A DNA stretch of 64,000 nt from positions 29,933,127-29,997,126 of the forward strand of contig JASEVX010000005.1 in NCBI GenBank assembly GCA_031761405.1. The letters run 5' to 3'. This DNA is from Serripes groenlandicus (Eukaryota; Mollusca; Bivalvia; Cardiida; Cardiidae). A program made the position numbers and the translations under genes. Numbering within the stretch: position 1 is the stretch's first letter; every line of letters starts with the position of its first letter. Positions 11,161 to 22,470 of the stretch are shown in pieces. The notes beneath the pieces are model-generated. The model saw only the letters and a list, made by a program, of their open reading frames with translations, was not told where the DNA came from and did no database searches.

Positions 11161-12715
11161 TGACAATTCCTCCGGGATAAAGTTTGCCTCTACCGGTAAA
11201 TCTACTAAGAAACACTGTAAACGAATTAAGTCATATCATCGGCTCTATAATTGTTACATTAACGAGCTGGAAGTACATTTTAAATACTTTAGTGTCTGTC
11301 GTTCTTAACGCCTTTGTTTAAAACAAAATCACATTAACTAAATGTGAACTGTTCAAAGAAGTAGAACACAGTGTGGGGACATAGGGAAACATGCTCATTA
11401 TGGATGCCTCTTTTTTCAAGGGTCGTCTAGTGCAATGGCATCAAACGCCATATCTTTATTAATGAAATGTTTAAATTTGACGCACTCAATTCCTCTATTT
11501 CAAGGTCAAAATTCCTTTCCAAATTGTATGTATATGAATGTCAAAATAACCCCCCCCCCCCCCCCCTTTTTTTTTTGTCACATTCAAATTAAAGCGACTG
11601 AAATCCAGATGGCACGAAAAAAAAAAAAAAAAAAGAATTCGCCCTAAATGTTATTCTTTATGTTATCCAAGTAAAACCAGGGTTAGAAAGTGTATCGTTT
11701 TTTATCAATAAAGTGAACTTGAGTCGTTTTCAATTGTCCCGATGAAGGGGTTTCCTATTTAAAAATACTTACCCCGTTACTGACAGGGTAGAATTTGCGA
11801 TGGAAAAAGTATCGAAAACAAGAAAATCTCACCGATTATAGGGGTATGTAATATGTCAGTTATCATCTTTTAATGCCCCAAATACAAAAATAACCCTTAT
11901 TTTCTTAAAATTAGAAATTTTATTTTTTTTCGACAATTGGGTATCTGGAGTTCAGTCGCTTTAAAACATTATCGATGTATAAAACGAACAGTAAGTAACA
12001 ATGTGAATGAGATCGAAAGAAGTCCTTTTCGGTTAAACTTTGATTTATATTCATTGTTTGACCTATCAATCAAACTAGAACACGACGGTCGTGATTGTTT
12101 ATCTATAGAAAAAAGACATGGTTAAGATGGGATAGCATGATAAGTAATGACCTTCTAAAATAGGACCGAGTCTCAGGGAAAACGTGCTTTTGGTCTGTGC
12201 GAACAACAGCGAGTCAGATCAGGCTGCATATCCATGCAGTCTGGTCAAATTATTCTGAGCTCGTTTTAATTGCAAACATCTCCTTTGACTATTTCAACTA
12301 AACTAATAAGACACTAGGTTGTAATTTGAAATTCTCCGAATGTCGATCTTCTTGTGACATGGCCAAAATAAAATAGGCAAGCTGTTACGACTGAGTCTGT
12401 CTTATGGCATTCTCGGTAAGGAAAGAAACGTGAGTCAAGTCACACTAAAACCGACCTACAGAATCTTGAAAGTCATGGCAACATCAATTGTATACTTGTT
12501 ACAATGGGCTGTGCTCTAGGACAACCAAACTTATACTACTTTTGATTAGTACAGAAAACTGACCAGGTTGCGCACGTTAGATGCTTTTTTTCATTGGCTT
12601 ATTAACGAAAAGTGCAGATCCGAATCAGACTGCTTGCACGCATAGGTCGATCTCGATATACACTGGTGGGAAATGACTTAACATTGGTTTTGGACAAATT
12701 TCCGTCTAAGGGGGT
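11161..12715. other. No gene; homopolymer runs
   Basis: C17 then T10 lie at 11550-11576 and A18 at 11617-11634. Short open frames across them are artefacts. A segment near 12170-12280 has family B/F-like words but no clear boundaries. Confidence 0.45.
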
Positions 12716-12717
12716 TA

Positions 12718-12857
12718 GAGGTATAGATTAATGATTCCTGAAACAGGAAATCCACAGAAATAAATATGTCTGGGTTAGCCTGCGCGGCATGATTAGGCTG
12801 ATCCGGATCGATTCCTTAGAGCCCACAATTTTGGCTTTCTCGCGGAACGGCTCATAT
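12718..12857. mobile_element. Family B MITE, right half
   Basis: ATGATTCCTGAAACAGGAAA, GCCTGCGCGGCATG and CTCGCGGAACGGCTCATAT match the right half of family B. Confidence 0.8.
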
Positions 12858-12959
12858 GTGTTCAGGATGTTTAGTTACTGGACCAGATTGATATAAGAAG
12901 GCTGATCTGATCAAGTCCTGATGGTTGAACTTCATGTGACATGATATATTATTAAAATG

Positions 12960-13787
12960 ACTATTCTGTTGCCGGTTATCGTGTGCTGTGGCCACATAAT
13001 ATCCAGTTTTCGTGTGTCGTTACTACACTGTTGCCGGTTTTCATATGTCGTTACTACACTGTTGCCGGTTTTCATATGTCGTTACTACACTGTTGCCGGT
13101 TTTCATATGTCGTTACTACACCGTTGCCGGTTTCAGCATGTCGTTACTACATTATTGCCGGTTATCGTGTATCGTTACTACACTGTTGCCGGTTATCGTG
13201 TGTCGTTACTACATTAGTGTCGGTTATCGTGTGTCGTTACTACACCGTTGCCGGTTATCGTATGTCGTTACTACATTATTGTCGGTTATCGTGTGTCGTT
13301 ACTACAGTGTTGCCGGTTATCGTGTGTCGTTACTACATTATTGCCGCTTATCGTGTGTCGTTACTACACTGTTGCCGGTTATCGTATGTTGTTACTACAC
13401 TGTTGCCGGTTATCGTGTGTCGTTACTACATTATTGCCGGTTATCGTATGTCGTTACTACACTGTTGCCGGTTATCGTGTGTCGTTACTACACTCATGCC
13501 GGTTATCGTATGTCGTTACTACATTATTGCCGGTTATCGTGTGTCGTTACTACACTGTTGCCGGTTATCGTGTGTCATTACTACACCGTTGCCGGTTATC
13601 GTATGTCGTTACTACACTGTTGACGGTTATCGTATATCGTAACTACACCGTTGCCGGTTATCGTATGTCGTTACTACACTGTTGCCGGTTATCGTGTGTC
13701 GTTACTACATTATTGCCGGTTATCGTGTGTCGTTACTACACTGTTGCCGGTTATCGTGTGTCGTTACTACACTCATGCCGGTTATTG
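12960..13787 (+). repeat. 31-bp minisatellite, first block
   Basis: About 26 tandem copies of a 31-base unit containing GTTGCCGGTTATCGTGTGTC and GTTACTACAC. Variants at the junction (ACTG, ACCG, ATTAT, ACTCA) mix in a partly higher-order order. The unit has no stop in any + frame, so ORFs of about 200 codons arise in all three frames with a 31-residue period. It ends where the 13788 element begins. Confidence 0.95.
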
Positions 13788-15790
13788 TCCCCCGCTTTTA
13801 GCGAAAGCTGGGGACTATTATTTCTCATTCGTCAGTCCGTCAGTCCGTCAGTCCGTCAGTCCGTCAGTCACGCTGTCACAAAAACTTTAACCTTGGTCAT
13901 AACTTCTGAACCGTAATAGGTACTGCTTTCATATTTCACATGTGTATTCCTTGTGACAACCCCTTTCCATCAATACCAATTTTTTTGACCGTGTGAACTT
14001 GACCCTGACGAGTTATGGCCCTTTACCCCTATGTATGACTAAATTCATTTCCGGGCTATTTCTCTGCAACCGCTTTTTGGAATTTTATGAAACTTCATAG
14101 GAAGGATCACCACCAAGTGTAGATGCGCATATCGTGTTTGCGTTCCGGTTGGATTATTTTTCACGGAGCTATGGCCCTTTACTCCACCATCAGGCTATGT
14201 ATGACTAAATTCATTTCCGGGCTATTTCTCTGCAACCGCTTTTTGGAATTTTATGAAACTTCATAGGAAGGATCACCACCAAGTGTAGATGCGCATATCC
14301 TGTTTGCGTTCCGGTTGGATTATTTTTCACGGAGTTATGGCCCTTTACTCCACCATCAGGCTATGTATGACTTAATTCATTTCCGGGCTATTTCTCTGCA
14401 ACCGCTTTTTGGAATTTTATGAAACTTCATAGGAAGGATCACCACCAAGTGTAGATGCGCATATCGTGTTTGCGTTCCGGTTGGATTATTTTGCACGGAG
14501 TTATGGCCCTTTACCCCACCATCAGGCTATGTATGACTAAATTCATTTCCGGGCTATTTCTCTGCAACCGCTTTTTGGAATTTTATGAAACTTCATAGGA
14601 AGGATCACCACCAAGTGTAGATGCGCATATCGTGTTTGCGTTCCGGTTGGATTATTTTTCACGGAGTTATGGCCCTTTACTCCACCATCAGGCTATGTAT
14701 GACTAAATTCATTTCCGGGCTATTTCTCTGCAACCGCTTTTTGGAATTTTATGAAACTTCATAGGAAGGATCACCACCAAGTGTAGATGCGCATATCGTG
14801 TTTGCGTTCCGGTTGGATTATTTTTCACGGAGTTATGGCCCTTTACTCCACCATCAGGCTATGTATGACTTAATTCATTTCCGGGCTATTTCTCTGCAAC
14901 CGCTTTTTGGAATTTTATGAAACTTCATAGGAAGGATCACCACCAAGTGTAGATGCGCATATCGTGTTTGCGTTCCGGTTGGATTATTTTGCACGGAGTT
15001 ATGGCCCTTTACCCCACCATCAGGCTATGTATGACTAAATTCATTTCCGGGCTATTTCTCTGCAACCGCTTTTTGGAATTTTATGAAACTTCATAGGAAG
15101 GATCACCACAAAGTGTAGATGCGCATATCGTGTTTGCGTTCCGGTTGGATTATTTTTCACGGAGTTATGGCCCTTTACTCCACCATCAGGATATGTATGA
15201 CTAAATTCATTTCCGGGCTATTTCTCTGCAACCGCTTTTTGGAATTTTATGAAACTTTATAGGAAGGATCACCACCAAGTGTAGATGCACATATCGTGTT
15301 TGCGTTCCGGTTGGATGATTTTTCACGGAGTTTTACCCCACCATCCGGCTATGTATGACTTAATTCATTTCCGGGCTATCTCTCTGCAACCGCTTTTTGG
15401 AATTTGATGAAACTTTATAGGAAGGATCACCACCAAGTGTAGATGCGCATATCGTGTTTGCGTTTCGGTTGGATTATTTTTCACGGAGTTATGGCCCTTT
15501 ACTCCACCATCAGGCTATGTATGACTAAATTCATTTCCGGGCTATTTCTCTGCAACCGCTTTTTGGAATTTTATGAAACTTCATAGGAAGGATCACCACC
15601 AAGTGTAGATGCGCATATCGTGATTGCGTTCCAGTTGGATGATTTTTCACGGAGTTATGGCCCTTACTTCTGAACCGTAATAGGTACTGCTTTCATATTT
15701 CACATGTGTATTCCTTGTGACAACCCCTTTCCATCAATACCAATTTTTGTGACCTTGACCCTGGCGGGGGACCATGATTCTCTGAATTTG
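13788..15790. mobile_element. 2-kb non-coding element splitting the 31-bp array
   Basis: The 31-base array stops at a unit reading GGTTATTG and resumes about 2 kb later. The inserted block starts TCCCCCGC, forms a stem-loop (CCCC-GCTTT with AAAGC-GGGG), then a GTCAGTCC microsatellite at 13831-13868. It ends GCGGGGGA near 15771, the inverse of its start. Inside are two nearly identical 85-90 base direct repeats (13899-13985 and 15667-15755) around a 166-bp array. The layout resembles bivalve elements with a microsatellite plus about 160-bp core repeats (pearl-like); this link is inference. Confidence 0.65.
14014..15660 (+). repeat. 166-bp tandem array, about 10 copies
   Basis: The anchor ATGGCCCTTTAC recurs at 14014, 14171, 14337, 14503 and onwards, at 166-base spacing in the body. 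Units contain ATTTCCGGGCTATTTCTCTG and GGATCACCACCAAGTG. Copies differ by only a few bases; those near 15290-15420 are the most diverged and include a short deletion. The high identity suggests recent amplification or conversion. No coding potential is seen. Confidence 0.95.
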
Positions 15791-15796
15791 CTTGTT

Positions 15797-16420
15797 GTGT
15801 GTCGTTACTACACTGTTGCCGGTTGGTTATCGTATGTAGTTACTACACTGTTTTCGGTTATCGTATGTCGTTACTACATTGCCGGTTATCGTATGTCGTT
15901 ACTACATTATTGCCGGTTATCGTGTGTCGTTACTACAATGTTGCCGGTTATCGTGTGGCATTACTACACCGTTGCCGGTTATCGTGTGTCGTTACTACAC
16001 TGTTGCCGGTTATCGTATATCGTTACTACACCGTTGCCGGTTATCGTATGTCGTTACTACACTGTTGCCGGTTATCGTGTGTCGTTACTACATTATTGCC
16101 GGTTATCGTGTGTCGTTACTACACTGTTGCCGTTTATTGTGTGTCGTTACTACATTATTGCCGGTTATCGTATGTCGTTACTACACTGTTGCCGGTTATC
16201 GTGTGTCGTTACTACATTATTGCCGTTTATCGTGTGTCGTTACTACACTGTTGCCGGTTATCGTGTGTCGTTACTACACTCATGCCGGTTATTGTGTGTC
16301 GTTACTACACTGTTGCCGGTTATCGTATATCGTTACTACACTGTTGCCGGTTATCGTGTGTCGTTACTACACTGTTGCCGGTTATCGTGTGTCGTTACTA
16401 CACTCATGCCGGTTATCGTA
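15797..16420 (+). repeat. 31-bp minisatellite, second block
   Basis: About 20 copies of the same 31-base unit as at 12960, after the inserted 2-kb element. The order of variants near 16020-16290 (ACCG, ACTG, ATTAT, ACTG, ACTCA with GGTTATTG) resembles the end of the first block, so the two blocks share a history. All three + frames are again open. Confidence 0.95.
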
Positions 16421-16704
16421 TCGTCGGTTTTCGTGTGTCGTGACTACTCTATTGAGAAAGGGATGCATTTAACCTCTTAGTACTGTGAGTACAAACCATT
16501 TGTTCTGTAACACATGCCTGTCATAACGCGTTCATTGAAATGTCACTCAAATTGTGCTCGTTTCATGTTTTATGTGAAAATATGTCTTTTAGGAAAACAA
16601 TTTGCTTGTCTATTATTTTTTGTCTTCCCCTGTGTTTGTATTTTGTTGTGACTTTTTCTGCTATATTTTATGTGAATGGTGTTCGACGACAATTTCAACA
16701 GTAT
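16421..16704. other. Short unique stretch after the minisatellite
   Basis: No feature could be supported here. Confidence 0.4.
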
Positions 16705-16880
16705 TTCAGTTATACGGCGTTTCCTTGGTAAATTACCAATACTACCGGAAATATTTATCATGGCACCGTTTGATTGGTCACAATGCTATACACACAACTG
16801 CGAACGTCATTGAGCGAAGCAAGTACTTCAAGTCTTTGGTGCCGTCCGGGGATCGAATCCTGATATCCCTCATCTAACGT
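16705..16880 (-). mobile_element. SINE-1 copy
   Basis: The minus strand has B-box GATTCGATCCCCGG and the tail GTAGTATTGGTAATTTACCA then AGGAAACGCCGT. The same tail is at 59985-60165. The A-box is lost. Confidence 0.65.
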
Positions 16881-17599
16881 TTACGTTCTTTCTACTACAA
16901 AACGGAGATTGTCATTTTTTTAAAGACTAAATAAAATTCATAATAATGTATAGAGCTTAACTTCGAATCATAAACTATGAACTGAGGTCCGTCCATGGGA
17001 AAGTTTTACTTAACATCACACATACGGCACATTGTTGAAAAGGGAGAAAATAATCATGATAAGCAATAACTTCTTTACCCGATATGATATTTTAGAGTCG
17101 TCTGCTTTGAAAATTCCTCTGACTTACGTGTGTATTATCATTAAAGTTGAAAGAATTATTTTTTTACAGCGCTGAAAACATGACATGACAAAAGTGAAAC
17201 TCATACTGAGCAATTTCACGTTTATCTAATCGTTCGGTCATATTTCGCCTCCACAAGATAAAGGGTTAAGTATCATTTGCATGTCGCTGTTAATATACTA
17301 AACTGCATTATGATTCTAATTATTGCTATGTCAGTGTGCCTTAAAAGATTTAGATTTCGTCTGAAGATTTATAACTCGGAAAAAATCTCGTCTGATACGT
17401 GCCTTGTCCAGATGTCCTTTTGGGAAATTATAACCTTCGTACAATGATCTCGCCCGTAATCCTCGGTGTGTATCCTAAAACTTGAATCAGCTAAAAGTGC
17501 AGATACGTATTGTTTATTTCTATGTTTTGTTTCAAGATAGCAGCACCTTCTTCCGTGTAAACTGGTCCTCGTTGAACATACCTATACTACTTGTGCTTG
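16881..17599. other. No gene; possible family A trace near 17100-17270
   Basis: GAGTCGTCTGCTTTGAAAA and AAAGGGTTAA near 17260 hint at an old family A copy. Nothing else is recognised. Confidence 0.35.
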
Positions 17600-18337
17600 A
17601 CATCAAGAAAGCTCCATAGCGCTACTGGCTTCACATCAAGAAAGCTCCATAGCGCTACTGGCTTCACGTCAAGAAAGCATCATAGCGCTACTGGCTTCAC
17701 GCCAAGAAAGCTCCATAGCGCTACTGGCTTCACGTCAAGAAAGCATCATAGCGCTACTGGCTTCACGTCAAGAGAGTATTATAGCGCTACTGGCTTCACG
17801 TCAAGAAAGCACCATAGCGCTACTGGCTTCTCGTCAAGAAAGCATCATAGCGCTACTGGCTTCACGTCAAAAAAGCTCCATAGCGCTACTGGCTTCACGT
17901 CAAGAAAGCATCATAGCGCTACTGGCTTCACGTCAAGAAAGCATCATAGCGCTACTGCCTTCACGTCAAGACAGAATCATAGCGCTTCTGGCTTCACGTC
18001 AAGAGAGCATCATAGCGCTACTAGCTTCTCGTCAAGAAAGCATCATAGCGCTACTGGCTTCACGTCAAGAAAGCATCATAGCGCTACTGGCTTTACGTCA
18101 AGAAAGCATCATAGCGCTACTGGCTTTACGTCAAGAAAGCATCATAGCGCTACTGACTTCACGTCAAGCAAGCTCCATAGCGCTACTGGCTTCACGTCAC
18201 GAAAGCATCATAGCGCAAATGACCTCTCGTCAAGAAAGCTCCATAGCTCTACTGGCTTCTCGTCAAGAAAGCATCATAGCGCTACTGGCTTCACGTCAGG
18301 AAAGCACCATACCGCTACTGGCTTCACGTCAAGAAAA
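17600..18337 (+). repeat. 33-bp minisatellite, about 22 copies
   Basis: Units contain CATCATAGCGCTACTGGCTT and are 33 bases long, so they stay in frame and give an open frame of 249 codons (17591-18340) with the repeated peptide HHSATGFTSRK. A second + frame is also open. Ser, His and Lys dominate and there is no signal peptide or partner exon. I treat it as a minisatellite, with expression unproven. A family A MITE half follows directly. Confidence 0.93.
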
Positions 18338-18339
18338 TA

Positions 18340-18442
18340 GTTCAAAAAAACATTGTGAGTAATTTCTCCTTTTGTCACAATGTTTTAAAACGTAGTCTGC
18401 TGCAGACGCATCAGAAAGCGTATGCATGTGGGACAGGGTTAA
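18340..18442. mobile_element. Family A MITE, right half
   Basis: AATTTCTCCTTTTGTCACAA, GTAGTCTGCTGCAGACGC and ATGTGGGACAGGGTTAA follow the 33-bp array without a gap. Confidence 0.75.
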
Positions 18443-19194
18443 AGCAGACGACTGTTTAAACAGATAATGGTAGACGAGAAAATCCTCAAATTGAACATTT
18501 TCCCCTTTCTCATAGTGTTTATAAACTCTGTATCTACATTTTTCAAAAATGTTTAATTGTTTGTATTTTACAAAACAGACTTATTTTATAAAGCATATTT
18601 TTAAGGTAACCTTTTCATGCTGTTCATTATATGATAAGTAGTGTTTCTCAAAATAAGGAACATTTAAATATTGGTTGAAACCGTGAAGCATAGTTCATAG
18701 ATACCGTGAAATGTTTTGTTACACAAAGTTGAAACATTTCTTTTGAATACACAAGTTCATTTCAAGTGCCTTTTATGAAGATTTATAAATAAATGATGTC
18801 GGCTTAATTTATAGAGATAAATGTTAATAATTAATTAAATGGTCACATTGAAATTAGAATGTTAAAACAAAAATCTACAATAACTACTCTAAAATTAGCC
18901 CACACTTGGTACAGTACATCATTTGTCTATAACAAGTAGGTCAAATTACGCCTAATACATCCCTGCCATCTTAATCTAATGCCAAATAGTCGCTAATAAA
19001 ACGTTGTTTCCGTAGAAATTATTGTATACCATCACCAGGATGCATTGAATATATGACATTGAGTTTAAATTCGTTCTAGATGTGTGTAGGATGCACTGGA
19101 ATTGATTAATTTGATAACTTTTGGTATTTTTAAATTGTTTGAAAGTGAAAGTAGAGAATGTGAAACAACGGTTTTGTTCGGGCCCGATTTGGTT
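18443..19194. other. AT-rich stretch, nothing recognised
   Basis: No feature could be supported here. Confidence 0.45.
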
Positions 19195-19345
19195 CAAACT
19201 GGTCATGGTGGAGTGCCCTTGTGCAAGGCACATTTTCTACACTAGTACTGTTTTGTCTACCCATGGATAATGAATAAGTGAACTGTCGCCGTGATATAAC
19301 TGAAATAATGTTGAAGTTGCGTAAAACCTCAATAAAAGAATGGTC
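19195..19345 (+). mobile_element. SINE-2 copy, 5' truncated
   Basis: GTGCAAGGCACATTTTC, GAATAAGTGAACTGTCGCCG and GAAATAATGTTGAAGTTGCG match the body and tail of the copy at 4745. Confidence 0.7.
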
Positions 19346-19918
19346 CACACTAACGGTAACCATTTTCGCCTGGTGAATTCTTTCTTGCATAATCCATGAC
19401 CCTCCCATTTTCTTTGGCTTGTTTTAAAGCTTAGAGGTAGCCCTTTTCAATGATATTGGTGTTCTACATGAGAAACGCTTAGAAATTGTGACAATTGAGG
19501 GCTGAAACAAGTCGATTTACATGGAAACACAGAAGGAATTTATTTGGTGTAGTGTGAACTACAGCTCATAACCATAGAAAACGAGCAAATCCTAATACTG
19601 TTTTTTTGTTTTTTTCTTTCCCACAAATCTTTTGAAACTTTCAAATGCTTATGTTCCCTTCTTTTCATCAAATGTTTTACATACTATGCAGTTAATGAAA
19701 TAGAAAAATACCGTGATCGAATGAATACAAGACAGCAGCTATACGCTACATTTAAGCGTAATGATTCACGATATCTTCTGGGTGTTCAATATCAAACTAT
19801 TACCTTATATGCAAGCGTATGACTCTTCGAAACATAAATGAAAATGTGTGCAGAAAAAATGGGGAAGTCTATAAAAATTAAAAAAGTACAACAGTTTTCA
19901 CACAGAAAGCCCCCTAGT
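19346..19918. other. AT-rich stretch, nothing recognised
   Basis: No feature could be supported here. Confidence 0.45.
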
Positions 19919-20166
19919 TTTTCAACAACCTTTTCTTAAGTCGTTTGCTGTAGTTGCTCAAAAAGCAGCTGTTATCGGGAAAGCGTTGACTGTTCCCTCA
20001 TACGACAATTCTGCAGCAGACAACTTTGAACATATTTTGACAAAAGATGGAAAATCTCTATAATTGAATGGATAACCTATGACTAAAAGTGGAAAACATT
20101 GTGGCAAAAGGAGAAATTGCTCGTTTTGAAATCGTCAGAAAGCGTCTATATGAGGTAAAGGGTTAA
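19919..20166. mobile_element. Family A MITE with internal deletion, beside a fragment
   Basis: From about 19986 (TTGACTGTTCCCTCAT) to 20166 (AAAGGGTTAA). It keeps one hairpin arm (AGAAATTGCTCG) but the other arm is deleted straight to ATCGTCAGAAAGCG. A worn right-end fragment lies at 19919-19987. Confidence 0.75.
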
Positions 20167-20198
20167 AATGGTATTTTAGTACCGTCCTCTTTGGATAG

Positions 20199-20353
20199 TC
20201 AGAGAAAAAAATGCAACACCATTTATGTTGAGAACAATGTGGAGAAAATGCAGAAATCCCTTATTAGAAGCGCAATTTCTCCCTTTGTCCACATTGTTTT
20301 AGATATTGTCTGCTGCAAAAATCAACGTCTGTATTTACTCGGGAAAGTGTTAA
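20199..20353. mobile_element. Family A MITE, right part
   Basis: GCGCAATTTCTCCCTTTG, ATTGTCTGCTGCAAAAATC and CGGGAAAGTGTTAA mark the right part of a copy. Confidence 0.65.
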
Positions 20354-20493
20354 CAATGGTAATTGTGACGAGGGGTCAGATCCTTCAGTAATTTTGTCCT
20401 CTCCGTTATCGTATCTCTGGTATTAGACACGCCCCATTATGTTATTATGCAAATGAGGTGCCTGTATCGCCGACACAGACAGTCGTTAACTGC

Positions 20494-20723
20494 TTAACCC
20501 TTTCCCACTTGTAAACGCAATTTCGACGCAACTGAAGCAGACGACTTTCAAAAACACCGTGGCAAAAGGAGAAATTGCTCATAATGAGTAATTTATCATG
20601 TTGCCACAATGTTTTCAACTCTATCTAAAAAATTAAACTTTCAGTGTATAGGTATTCAATATGTTTGTCTCTGTGTTTCCGAAGTCGTCTGCTGCAAATT
20701 TGTTGTATGTGGGAAAGAATTAA
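20494..20723. mobile_element. Family A MITE, 230 bp
   Basis: TTAACCCTTTCCCACTT to ATGTGGGAAAGAATTAA. The hairpin AGAAATTGCTCATAATGAG is near the left end, opposite in orientation to the copy at 4406. Confidence 0.9.
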
Positions 20724-20846
20724 AGAAATCTAGGTACATCGTTATTCTCCTACACGCATTTAAGTACCATTTGCGATCAATGTAGACCAAGATCAGTTTG
20801 TACTTGCGTTTTTATCTCGGTCCGCTTTTTTCGCATCACATACATA

Positions 20847-21022
20847 TTAACCCTTTCCCTCATATAGACGCTTTCTGACGAAACGTGCAATTTCTCCTTT
20901 TGCCACAATGTTTTCCACTTTTTGTCATAGGTTATTCATTCAATTATGGAGATTTTCTATATTTTGACAAAATACGTTCAAAGTCGTCTGCTGCAGAATT
21001 GCCGTATGAGGGAAAGGGTTAA
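20847..21022. mobile_element. Family A MITE, internally deleted
   Basis: TTAACCCTTTCCCTCAT to ATGAGGGAAAGGGTTAA with clean ends. Sequence between CTTTCTGACG and AAACGTGCAATTTCT is missing, removing one hairpin arm. Confidence 0.9.
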
Positions 21023-21125
21023 TCCATATCGCAGACGTATCAATACATAAACAGTGTCGTACATGGATAAAGGATCAGTATTATATGAGCAATGCTCCAG
21101 GAGAAACAATCTTAACGTATTTCGA

Positions 21126-21365
21126 GGGCTTGGCGTGAAACGGTTGTAACTAAAAACCTATTTCGAAAACCCTGGTTTAGGGACAATTTTGACCTCTTTG
21201 TAAACAATGGAAATTTAGGTGCCATTGCTCAGAACGAGCAATGGCACCTAAATTTCCATTGTTTACCAAGAAAAAGTATTTAACGCTTATAAAGACTTTA
21301 TGGTATGGTGATTAACCTTGGGAAAAAAATACCAATTTTAGTTACAACCGTTTCACGCCAAGCCC
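21126..21365. mobile_element. Family E MITE, near-perfect palindrome
   Basis: GGGCTTGGCGTGAAACGG at the left and the complement at the right. The centre AATTTAGGTGCCATTGCTC pairs with GAGCAATGGCACCTAAATT. A second copy is at 42645. Non-coding. Confidence 0.9.
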
Positions 21366-21893
21366 TAGATTTGTTCACGTTTGGAAAAAGACCTGCTTTC
21401 GCTTTTATGATTAAGGATCCACATAGATACGGATTTACAGACGTGTATTGAAGTATTCGATTATATCAGCATTGTGTGTTTTTTAGGTATCCAAGTATTC
21501 CAACACGATTGTTATTTGCAAAAAATGTATTCCCCCGTTTTTAAACAATCATGAACGAGTCTACTTTTGGAAATTCGGCACTTAAGGAATTAAGCAACGG
21601 TATGGAAACTGCATTTTGGATCATACATTTGAAGAATTTTTAGAAATACCTCAGAGTTATTAAGATACATTCGAATTACAAGATATGCTGAGACTTGGAT
21701 AATCTAAAATCGCATCAAGAAAAGCGGTCTGTCTGTCTTATTGCATCCCCGTTCTTGTAACATAAAAAGAATATGGGAGTGAAGCAATTAGGGCTACAAT
21801 AACTAACAACTGTTATCATTTAGTTGATATATCATTCAACGTCATTAAGATTTAAGGCGTACAGTGAAGATTTATGTCAGACTCTACGTACTA
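21366..21893. other. AT-rich stretch, nothing recognised
   Basis: No feature could be supported here. Confidence 0.45.
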
Positions 21894-22147
21894 TATATGA
21901 GCCATCACATGAGAAAACCAACATTGTGGTTTCTGCGTAAAGTATCGATCTGGATCAGCCTGCGCAGTCCACGGAGGCTGATCCGAGCCGACACATTTCT
22001 CTCAGGGGGATTGGTGTTTGGTGTATAAAGTAATGATTCCTGAAACAGAAAATCCACGGGTTAGCCTGCGCTGACTGCTTAAGCTGATCCGAGTCGATAC
22101 TTAACGCACAGTCCACAATGTTGGTTTTCTTGTGAGACGGCTCATAT
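21894..22147. mobile_element. Family B MITE
   Basis: TATATGAGCC at the left and GGCTCATATA at the right. CCAACATTGTGG with its complement and GCGTAAAGTATCGAT lie inside. Confidence 0.88.
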
Positions 22148-22318
22148 ACACGTGCTACCCTGAGTCTTCACTGTTAGCAGATGCAACGGCTTTCCTGTCT
22201 CCCGGTCGACACTATTATTTAACGAATGTATTGAGTTGAAAACCGGAATTACAATGAATAAGGTCAACGTGAGTCGTAATAAAGCAAATAATCGAAATAC
22301 TTATATCTGCAATTAATG

Positions 22319-22470
22319 TAATCCTTTCCATCATACAGACCCTTTCTAAGGCCTCTGCAGCAAACAAACTTTTTAAACAATTGTGGCAAAAGGAAGATTT
22401 GCTCATCTATTAAAAGTTCATCCTTTCATTTATAAATATTTTATAAATTTTCATCTACATGTTTTCAAAT
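22319..22470. mobile_element. Family A MITE, left part
   Basis: TTTCCATCATACAGAC, GCCTCTGCAGCAAACAAAC and GGCAAAAGGAAGATTTGCTC are present; the right end is not clear. Confidence 0.55.

Noticed and set aside
12957..13916. Open frames of about 200 codons in three frames as protein genes
   Set aside because: They are the same 31-base repeat read in different frames, with no start context, domain or splice partner.
12960..18337. CRISPR-like arrays
   Set aside because: The 31-, 33- and 166-base arrays are head-to-tail repeats with no unique spacers, in a eukaryotic genome.
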